Origin: Sipunculus nudus
Lineage: Eukaryota; Annelida; Sipuncula; Golfingiida; Sipunculidae
Direction: 5' to 3'
Length of the DNA: 64,000 bases
Assembly: GCA_026874595.1 (NCBI GenBank)
Contig: CM049317.1
Coordinates: 10,330,382 to 10,394,381, forward strand
Shown: positions 37,001 through 49,000 of the stretch, piece by piece
Layout: each line of letters begins with the position of its first letter
Numbering within the stretch: the stretch's first letter is position 1
The notes under the pieces: model-generated
Database searches by the model: none
The model's input: only the letters and a program-made list of their open reading frames with translations
Told to the model about the DNA's origin: nothing
Translations under genes and position numbers: made by a program

Positions 37001-40000
37001 AAGCAGCATACGGAAGAGAGAAACAAAACATAAAAACTATAGATATATGCATTCTCATGAAACCAGGCCTCCGCAATTTGTACATTTAGGATACTCCACA
37101 ACACATGATTTTATTCACTTATTGGACCATATTCCTGGGTTCATTGGAGTATAAGTGCCTACAACAAGTATGTGACTGCACATTTGTCCGAAAATACTTC
37201 CAGGATCCGGTGCCCTTTATTTAATGGGATTCCGTTCATGATTACATGAGTTATGTTGCGAACAAACACACAGTGTAAAAAACACACACACACATGAATG
37301 GGAATGAACTCATACCCTCCTCGTGGAAGCAATAAACCTAAAAGTAATTTTACTGTGAAGGGAACTGTTATTTAACGTCTTGCATGTTGGATAAAACTAT
37401 GTCACCTGTAAGGCTCAATAGCTGACAGGTAGGTTTCCATCTGTTTCAATGTGAAGTCTCTGTTATCCCAGGGGTCAGCAAGATGTGTAAATATGCCCTC
37501 TAGTGGCACATTGTGATCATCACAAAGCTAAAACAAATAGGACACAGGTTAACAAGCACCGCAAGATAAACCACAGAAATCAGAACAAGGCACCCCTGGG
37601 TCATGTCGCTCAGCTGATTATGGGAAAATTTAGCAAATGCAAATATACTTGCGTCTCAAATAGAATTATCATTAATTGACTATGTGACAGTAATATTTGC
37701 ATAAAATAATCATGGGAATATATGAACATCTGCCAGTTTTTTCATTTACTGAAAAAATGCTGTTAAAAAAATTATTTCAGTTATCATCCTGAAATGATTT
37801 TGACAGACATACAGAAAGACGGAAAATCCTTATATAATTGTTATGAAACTAATGAACAAGCCCATAGGTCCAAGGGCTAAATAGGAAGGGGGGGGGGGTT
37901 AATAGTGAGAGTTACAACACCTCTCCATATACACACAGGATATGAAATTTAAGGCTTCAGTTCTTGCAGGAGGAAAATTTTATTCATAATTTTTAAACAT
38001 TTAAATGCACACAGAGACGGACAAACAAAGCCAATCACTTTATTTCAGATTTGCTGAGGCAGAAAAATAATGAAGACATTTTGCATTAGATCCTCTTTAT
38101 TTTCGTTACATAATTTGTTTAATGTTTTAATTAATTTCACAATTCTAAATTGCATCACCCTTTATCCCCAATTTGGTCGGATAACAACCCATCATGCATA
38201 CACATGTATTTATTTTTTCATCACAGAAATATATATATTTTACAAATTTGCAAAACAATAAATATATGAAAATATAACTTGATTCAGAATTTACAATTTT
38301 AAATGACACCTTTATTTATCCGTAATTTGGCTCATGTATTGTCAAATTGTGCTTCCTGATTGGTTTAATTATGTTCTTATTTGTTGCAATTATTTAAAAG
38401 GAAATTTCTTTTAAAATATTACTTTACCACAACAAGGCATTACGGATTACTCCTTGACTTAGAACAATGGAGTGGAAAGAGTTTTACAAATTTTTGCATT
38501 ACTCTTGGTTGGGGGGGGGGGGGGTTGGGTTATATGGTGAATAACTGTACACCTGTGACACCTGCTTCCCAGTGACCCAAAACAAATAAAACTTATATAA
38601 CATACAGTAGAATTCCATCTGACTAGCACTCCAGAAAATAACAACCTGGCTATAATAATCAACAACTTGCATGTCATACTGTATAATGCAATATAATATA
38701 ATATAATATAAGTATTATATAAATTAAGTAATATAATACAATAATATATTATATAATAACATTATATCCATTAAACCTATGAAATTTGTCATAATTCTAT
38801 TAAGGGGCCATCTATTAGAAAGTACACCAGTGGCTGAGCTTGCAGCGCCATCTATATATTAATAGCGTAAGGCGATTTTTGTGATTTTCCGTATCTCCTC
38901 TGATACTACCGTCCGGTTTGCCATGATTTCTGACATACATATGCTCAGGGTTTGTCCGAAGAGATTCAACCCACTTTTATTTGCAATATTTGCGTATTAC
39001 GTGCATAATTAATAATTTTAATATTTGCTCCCACGCGGGCGCCTCTTTTCTTTGTGTCTTCGGGCCTGGTAACACAATGGCCACAGTGTTTGATGGCGGG
39101 ACAGAGTTTTTCTCCGGGGGCCCTATCTGGGCTTTTCTTAAATTTGCGGTGACCGGCCCGAAATAATCCCCATTGGTGATCCCTTCTCAAAAGGCAACCT
39201 CCGCGCAGCGAAAAGGTCTATTGTGCACAAGGAGATCTCGCGTGAGGAAAATGCTCAAAAGGGGGATCTTTCAAAGAATGAAAATTTTCCGAGCAGTAGT
39301 GAATGCAGGGTAGTGTGTAAAACCCGAACCCCACGGTCCCCGGACCCCATAAACCTATTTCCTCATTTTCCATTATTTATACCGATAAAAACACTACTGT
39401 TGTTGATGTAAGGACAGAGCAAAGTCCCTAAATGTTGCACATTTGTAAATGACCGATTCACTGAAAGATTTATAATTACAAAAATATTTCGAACCTCATT
39501 TACTTGAATTTGCCGACTGTTCAATTTTGACGGACCCTAGTAACCACCGCTCATATTTTTATTTATGACTAAAAGAGGACAAAAATAGCACTCATGTCAC
39601 ACACTAAAAAGTAAATATAATATTTGTTATTTTAAATGAAAATATAATAGTGCGGACACAGTGGGGGGGGGGGGGGGGGGGGTTTAATTTGAAGTGCACT
39701 AACAGTTGAGCGGACCTGAGACTGATATATCAGAGCACTTCCACATAACAACAGGTTTCGTGCTCCGTTCATAACAACCATGCAATTTTAAAGTTGGCAA
39801 TAATATAAATACCGAAAGGAATTGTTGATTACTTGCATATCAAGCAACTACAGGTTCCAAAATAATGATTTTGTAAATGTTTTAAATTATAATACTTTTT
39901 AAAACGCTACACAAATGAAATAAATAGCAAATATAAAATTATGAATAAAAACTGTGACAGAAATGTAAAAATACAGATACTAACACAATAATAAATCACA

Positions 40001-43000
40001 AATGTGTCATGGCTAAACGTGATGTCAAATACATGTATGTACTAAAGAAATGGTAAAACAACGAGAAAACGGGGTCCGTGTGATCCGTGAGGTCCGTGCC
40101 CAGGGTCTGTAAGTGTTTTTTTTTATCAAATTTTGTTGCAAAACAGACTATTTTTTATGTTTTAACCAAACATAATATAAAATATGTTTTTAGATACGAT
40201 TATGCTAAAATATCAGGACAAATTACCATGAGAGTTTAAGAATTACAAATTTTTCTTGGGTTCCGGGATCCGGAGTGGTATCCCGGTTTAACACACTGAC
40301 TGAACGCAGTGACTGTCTCACTGGAAAACATTATAACAGGTTCCTTTACTGGCGGATTCACGGGCGCGGAGGGCAACTTTAAATGGCGATGTTCAGCATA
40401 ATATATATTTTCATATAAAAATGATTTTATTTAACATATCAAATTCTTCGAAAATTCTCCGGCCAACCTCTCGGCTTCAATTAGAGTTTTATCCATAACA
40501 CCATGCATTTAATGGATCTATATATTAATAGCGTAACGCGATTTGTGTGAATTTACATGTCTCCTCTGACACTACGGTTTGCCGTGATTTTTGACATACA
40601 TATGCTCCGGGTTTGTCCGAAGACATTCCATCATTCGGACAAGAACGTATTCGTCCAGGTCATTCAGACTCCGACACAAGAATAACTCAGAGACAGAACA
40701 CTTATACCAAATGTATACATTGTACACCCAAGGCATGAAACTATGACAGACTATTTGACATCAGAACTAAATGCTCGCCCAAAACCGTGCGTAGCACGGG
40801 TAATTGCTAGTCTATAATATATGGAATGAAAGTAAACTGGACTTCCAGTCAAACTCACAGAAAAATAAAATTCTAGTGATATAAGTGACGTTTACCTTGA
40901 CTAGAGATGGAAGGTCCTTTGGTTGACATCCGTTTCTGCACATACCAGAGTCCACCTTAATATGAACAGCCCCCGCTGGCATACTGTCAATGTTCAGACA
41001 CACCTTTCTTAATAAATACCAGTCGACAAAAAGCAATTCTCGATAACAGGCACATGAAACAGGCCTGTAGAGAGTGGATCATGAGGTCTGTTAACTCTCT
41101 ATTATGTGAAATCTTATTATTTCAAGCAAATATCCAAGTCCTGTATATATAGGTAAGTAGATACAGTAAAACCATGAAATTATGACCATAAATGGGACAT
41201 TTTAGGTAGTCACACTTTTCAGGTGGTCGTCTAAGCGAGTTCTGATAAACATTTATCAGTATCTGTTTTAGAATTCGCCACTCTCTGCCACTGTTAAGAT
41301 AAAAAGTGGATGAACCCTAATATGTCAGATTACTAGTAGTGTGCCAATTGATCAATTATATCGATGAATGGTCATTTTCTTTCATAATCATTTACAGTGA
41401 TTAATTTTTGCACAATTCATCATAAATGATAAAAAAGACGGGGCACTGAACAGCGAACTGTATTGAAATTTATCCTTGCGCAACATATGAGTATAAACAA
41501 CCGGGAGTTTACCTTAACCTATCAGCATGCTGTACAAGTTTGACTGAATTTACTCAGTCAATATTTTAGGTATTATTCTAAACAGCAGATTTCACGATGA
41601 TATAGATGGTACATAAAGAATCGATTAATCATCTATCATTGGTTGTTTATCTTTAAATCACCGAATATAATTTTACAACCGATTCCTATCATTATTTATT
41701 GCTATGGTCTTTATGTGAAAACTGGCTTATATTAAAATACATTTATAAGGCAATTTAGGAAGGTACATAAAATAATCGATTTTAACTGTTTTCTTTCAAT
41801 CATCAAACATGATTTTACAACCTACCATTTCCTACCATTAACCGATATGTTCATTAATGACAGGAAAAAAATGGCGACTTTGGATTGGTAGCAATGACCG
41901 TTTTATCAGGAACATGCAGATCTAAATATCATGAAAGGGGGAGGGAGGCGACTTAATAAGGGGAGGGGTGCTTACTTAAATATTTATTAAGGAATGCAGG
42001 TTTCAACTTTGACTCCAAGGCTCAAAATCTAGGTATTGTTAAGTAGAGCTGGATTCACTATTGAATTATCAGCGTGTCTATACACCAAACACAAAAGTTC
42101 ACCTTTGTTTGTTATCGCAGTTATGTATCAGATCTCGATTTTCCTTCAAGAGACCCGCCATGGCTCTGATTGGCCGCTCTTCAGACAAAGTAGGTATCAA
42201 CTGATGGTTCAAACATAGCACCATTTCCCAGGCCTGGCAGTTCCCTGATAAATAAATAGATATTTTCATTTATTAATTAGAGAAAGGTTTAGGGTTTCTT
42301 GGTGCTCAAACAAAAGAAACATTCTGTACTAACTGTGTGATAATTTTCAATAACATCCGTGATACACTCTCCAGATATCGTGTGGACACACACACATAAT
42401 CGAGTGAAAACCGTAACCTTATTATAAACTTTATTTATTTGAAAGTGAAAGTGAATACCTTGGGAAACAATGGAAAATTGAAATTCACAAAAAGTTGGTC
42501 TCTCGAAAAATGAAGCAAACAACAGTGTACTGAAAATCAATTTCTCAACAAGTATAGTCCGTTTCTTCCCCTCATGTCCACCTGTTCTTTGCTATAAAAA
42601 AATTATTACATTTCAGGGGAAACAATTATAGTGGAGAGTAGAGGATTCAAGGACCTAATTGCTACAAGGTAAATAAATACCTACTTACACCTTATTAAAG
42701 AAACAGAATTATTTGAAAATATGGGAATTCAGTCTACATTTTACAACATATCAGACCCACTTGTGGTCACATTGCCATTGGTCACATGCAGAAACAACCT
42801 AAATTCACAGCTGGTGATTGGCTGATGTCATGTAAACACTATAAATATAACCAGCTTTAACAAAGTTTGCTACTCATTCAGGGACACATATCTGCCAGGT
42901 CACTGAGAAGAGACTAAAAGGCTATGAACCTCTGGATTTATTGTTAATTTTTAATTGCCATAATAGGCCGTCACTTCCATATGTATTTCTCTAGGGTTTA

Positions 43001-46000
43001 ATTGAAAAATATAAACTTTTATTAGAATTATCTAAAAAAAAAACCGGTGGACAGCAGATGATGAAGCGGACTATAAATCTAATGTCATTGATTGCCGTCA
43101 GTATGCGAACCTTACGTTACTTGTTACGGTTTCAAGAACCTTGGTCACGTGCTTACAAGAGGAACACAGAGCTTCACCTAATTGATCACTGATCACCGGC
43201 CTTCGACAATATCTTAAATATGTGTCCTAACTGGTATTGGTTGACATGCTCAAAATGTGTCCCAGCTGCAGGGCATTGGTGTAACGACATTTGTAACAAT
43301 ATCCCCAGGGTCCAAATTTCTAATTTTGTTGGATCCTTTCAGTATTGAAAACCCCTTATGACTTAGTGAATAAAGCAATACCAGTGGTTTTTACTTAAAT
43401 AAAGCAGTACGGACTGGTACTTAAGGTATGGTAAAGTTGAAATAATATCATTGGATATTTTCATTATTGATTTGACAGTGTCAGTCATGTGACAGTATAC
43501 TGATACTGTACATAATAATAAATATATGGTTTTGTTATTTCGTAATATGTTTTTATGTGTTTTTGAATAAGTCGCTTGTGTTTTTTTTGTATAGACATTA
43601 TGATGTCTGTAAAAGGTTAGCAGGGAAAGTGTGTGCAGATAATGAGAATACAAGATGTTGCAAATATAAACATTGTTAATAGTGTAATATGTTGATTAAT
43701 ATGTCTGAGTAACAACGTATGGTCCAGAATGTTTTACAGGCTAATTGTGTCTGGTTTTATGTGAGTATATGAAACTTATTATGGTGAACAACCCATGGCC
43801 ATTAAGGCCATTAAACACCTTTGTACATTTTGTCTAAGAAAAACATGTTATGTACTACAGTTCCTAATCCTAATACTTGCTCTTGTCGTAAAAAGAAAAT
43901 TATTGAATATGGCTGGAAGAAACGACTGGGAGTACTGATCACTCCCAGTCTGGTCATGGTACAGGGCGCCATTAGTGGGTTTTTGACCAGATAGTGTGTC
44001 ATATATCCTAAGCTGTTTTAATATTTGGAAACATGGATGGTAACCAACATGTACACACTGTCAATCACTGTCACCAAGCGTGGATAGTGAGTTAATCCAA
44101 CGATTGAGTCCTGTTACAGAAGTCCAGTGTCTGTTTCACCAACCTTTCTACCCCCCACCCCCTTTCTTTTTTTCTGCGGGCCACAACATCGGGAAAGTTC
44201 ATTTGAAAACTTTGTATAGTTCCTGTTAGGTATTTTCCAATTTCGAATTAAAAGCTAACATTTTTGAAAATATATTGTTTTTGCCCCCCCCCCCCCAACT
44301 GTAAACTACAGTATCTGGCAAGTGACATGGAGCTGTGTTGTGCCTCGTGAAGCTGGCAGGAGCCTAGGTCATTAATTATAACTTCCCCGCCTACCAAGGC
44401 GTGTGTACACTTTGTGGTACATATGGATAGACTTTGTACTTAGTGCAAAAATGTATGTTTTACATCAAAATGAAAGATAGCGTGCATTGCCCCCGAAACA
44501 ACTGTCAATTATCTCTGGAACTGTATGACATGCTCGACACTGACAGGCCAGGGTTTTTGTGAGGCTGTTAGCTTCTAGGTTTGGACTTTATAATTATAAT
44601 ATCATAACTACCTCGTTTAGAATTAATAGGATCTTTCTGCCACAAGGTACATGATAAAATACATATGTAAATTCTCTTTTAATGAATATTACCAGTTTTT
44701 AATATCAGTATTTTGATAAAGTGTGCAAATGAAATTCAATTAGAACAGAAAGACATTTTCCGAAACTTTCTGGTACTTTCAAACACATTATTATAGAAAT
44801 TATTGAAAAATATGTTTTGGACAGTCAGATCCCTCTCGTGTTCAAGCTTGAAATCATTCTTTGTTTCATATACTTGCTGTCATTTCTAAACTAGAGTCAA
44901 AATTAACATAACCATACAACTTTGTTCTTTGCTGTTTATATTTTGTTACATATATTTGAAAAACAGTACTTTTTAAGAGGATAAACAAAGGATATATATG
45001 GTTTTAACATCTTCTTGCGAGCGCCCTAAATTATCTTTCTGTATATACTCAAGATATGGCACTGGGAAGAAAAACATGGAATTTCCATAAATAATATCTT
45101 TATTCTTGTGGTACCCCTCTGAAACAGCACACTCACCAAGTATATGAATTGGCCCTGTTACCCTGTTCCTTCTCAGATGGATCCCTTCGTGGACCGTGGC
45201 CACTGCAAGTCGCTCTACTCCGATTTTCTTGAGGTGCTTCAACACCATGACACTTCCATGGCCACATCCAGCACTTTTCACAACACCAATTACACCTAGA
45301 CAGAGGTCACATGGTCAACAGATTGGTCACATGATCAACACAGAGGTCACATGATCAGCATGTTACATCACCAGATATACAAAATGTTACATCACCAGAA
45401 ATACAAACTGACCAAATTGAACTTATTCTGATCAACCAACCTTTGTCCATCTAATTTTAGTAAATGATCAGGACTTTTTTTTAAATTAAATAAAAAGTTT
45501 TCAGTTTCACTATTTCATGAACACTCTCACATGATTTTTCAGACTGAATGTTTCCATGCTTGGGTGGCCATCTTTGATTTGGCTGATTCAATACCTATGG
45601 AGTGTTTTCATGTCAACATTCATTCAGTAGGTGAGAAAGGTGTGTTTGCATTTAGAAAACTGTCATACATGTTTATTAGATGATGCAAAAATGTAATTGA
45701 TTTAATCAATTTTGAAGGAAAATAACCAATCATCAATATGATCTATTAACTGGCACATCACTATTACATCGCATGTTTTAAGGTAGAACTAACATACAGC
45801 TATAAACCCAGAGTTTAAAGATAAATCTACAGCAGCTCAGGTAACATGTTGTTTAAGGCAGCAACATGCAGTTTTAAGGCAGGGTTACATAAAAGATGTA
45901 TGTAAAGTACTTGAGATTAATTCATGAAAACACTTTATGATCTGGCACGTGGATGAATGCAATACCAGCATCCATTTGCCACCATTACACATACATTTAC

Positions 46001-49000
46001 CTTGTTACGTTAATTAGTGTCAGAAATGGGGTGTAAAAACATGTTTAATTACTGAAATAAATAAAACAACCGTTCATCAATTATCAATCGAAAAAACCCT
46101 TATTTTAAAATAACTCCAAAATATGTTTCAAATGCATATCAGACCCCACGAAGTATATAACATTTCTGTCTGGTACAGAACTCCTTCTAGTGGATATGTA
46201 TTTATGAAATTAACATTTATTTTCATGGGGAATATTTGGAAATTTTGAAATTTTACATGGTACACAATTTTAGGCAACAAGTTTTTAATAAGCTAATGTC
46301 AAACTACGTGACGCTATCTCCAACCATTATTTTTTTCCGGTATCAAATTTTTTCTAACTTGAAATTAAACTTAAAATTTTGATGCAATAAAAAGTTTAAA
46401 TTTCCTTTTCAAACATGAAAGAAACACAGCTGTTATTGAGATATTGTGCAAACATGGGCTAAAGAAAAAAATTGATCAAAACATAATATAATCCAAATAA
46501 TAATAAACTCATCAACCAATATAATACAGGGTGCCTAAACATTTCACATTACCAGTCATTTACAACATAAAACTATTAAACTCTCCCGGTTGTGATTCTG
46601 TTAAAGGGGCCCTAACATCTTTCTGACCTTTATAAACTAAAGTTAAATAAGGTATTTATAAAGTAGAGCTTTTATAAATAAAGGCCAGAAAACGCAGGTA
46701 TCCCCGCACACAGGCTGCTTGTTTTATTTTATCAATGTGTTTATAATGTGTGGGCCCACTAAAATATTAAAAACAAATTCAACAAGGGCATCTGGCAGCA
46801 AGTCAGATAAACCAGAGCTTTGTTAATGGTGTTTTGCTAAAGGGACCTTTCTACCGTCACATATATGCAACCTACAACCTTAGGTTCGTGTTCATCCCAA
46901 TTGTCAACGTTGTTGTGTTTACAAACATGTTGTTGGATAAACAAATTGATACATCCTTCACGAAGGCGTTATAAGAAATTTTCACAACCAAAATTACCCT
47001 TAGATCGTTCATACTTACACAGAAGAAGCCAGAAATCACATAAATTCTTTTTCTAAAGGTAGGTGAATGGGCACCTTTAATATACATTCCTTTAACGCAC
47101 ACTTTTACAACAGTCCTATAATAACTGTGTTAAAAAAAATAAAACAAAATGAATAAAAGCGAAAATAAATGAAGCTCTGAAAGCAAGCAGCAGCTCTGAC
47201 AAAATCTGAAGCTGAACAATAATTGTATTACCTCTCCGTTACTAAAAAATTAATTTGTTACCTCTCTGTTACCCAAACATGTTTCCTCAGACTAGAATTA
47301 AATGTACACAATATATACAGAATTGGGGAAACTGGTTGATACATTATGTGTTGCTTCTCTGGCTTTAATTTCTAAAAAGTGACCCATGGGTCATGACACT
47401 CAGCTATCAAGCATGACCTGCGACATCGTAGGCTAAGATTCACAACTTCCAGTCAAATTTTTGAAGAACCTATTTGCCAATTATGTTGAAACTTTATACG
47501 ATGACAGAAATATACATTACTTTTGTTTGGCTAAAACACAGGTAACCTGATGGTCTGAGGCAAAACGTATGGTTGTTGAGCTAACAGGAACTAATCCCAC
47601 AGCTTGCTTGATACCTGTCCGTCTCAAAGGGAACACCACACAGGCCAAATATGAGATCAACATATATAGCAAAAAATCAAAGAAATCCATGCAAGAATTA
47701 TATAAAAACGGATGCTTCTGTATGAATTTTTATTCAATAAAACCAATTGTACTGAATTTTCATAAATGATGGTCATATTTCTAAAGAAATCTTCGACCTA
47801 ATCTTTTGCAAGATTACATTAATAAACGTCCTACTGCACTCACTTAACATTCTTGAGATTATAGGTTCAAAAGGAATTTAAAGATTACTACGTGGAGGCC
47901 ATATTGGATTTCTGAAAGGTCTGAAATCTGACAACAAACCTCTAATAAAGGGGACCAAACATTAAAAAGAATCACAGAAACTGCACTGACAAAAGGTTTT
48001 CTAAGATGGCTACCTGGCAGACATGAAGGATTTCTGACAAGACTGACATTTGATATCAAACATCCTCCAATTAGAGACCAAGCTTGTGGCAAATGCTCCA
48101 AAGAATGTTACAGTAATGAATGTCCAAATCAATTCAAAAGGCATGATCAGGTTGGAGAGCTCTCATATCAGATTTATGGACATGCAAATGTAGAAAGTGT
48201 AAGTCCAATATGTTTTATTATCACCTTGCTTTTTAGTGGGGTCAGCAGGGTAGGTAAACTGCAAAACCTGAAAGAAATACAGAAAGCATCACTAAGAATC
48301 TTGTAAGCAAATAAAACCATCATAAATCCAGGTACAGACCCACAAATTAACAGAACAAACACTTGCTGGTATATTTGATGATATATAAAAAAATATTTAG
48401 ATATCTAGGAAACTAAGTTAATTGCTATGGTTCCAAATATTTAATTGCAAAATGTTCCTATCATCTTATAAATCAGTAGCTTAACCTTGATACAATACTT
48501 TTTAACGCTACCTCAGGCAACAATGTTTTTGTTATCCACTAATGATGTTCTTATAATTCAGTGGGCTGATACAAAGGTAGTCATATATCGCAAGTGTCGC
48601 TCACAATAACGGCCACACAGTGAGATGTACCAGTTGGAGTGCAATGGTATATACAAGAAAAAGAGGGATGGTCTACAAAGAAGTTTTTATTGTAAACATC
48701 CCTGATTAATGACCTTTGCCTTTTGCCCACATATCAATTGAATTCTATCTAGAGTGATGGGTACTACTAACCACTTAAACTACTAACCACTTTAAACTGG
48801 AGTTATCATGTGGCAACCAATTTGTGAATAACTTTGACCTGAAACCTTTATCCTCCAGACCAGATGACCCAAAAATCAATTAATCTTTTCTTCAAGCGAA
48901 AAGACCCATAAATATGCAGTTTGATCAAATTGAGTGATGCATAGATGGGGCATATGTGAAAGACTAAAGGTTAGGGATAAACAGTTAAGCCTGAAATATT

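Noticed and set aside
48226-48268. 43-nt exon-like piece on the minus strand with a good acceptor (tttctttcag) and donor (GTGATA)
   Set aside because: Its length is not a multiple of three. Including it between racemase exons 1 and 2 gives a stop, while direct joining of 49594 to 45295 gives a perfect family match. Kept as a cryptic exon only.
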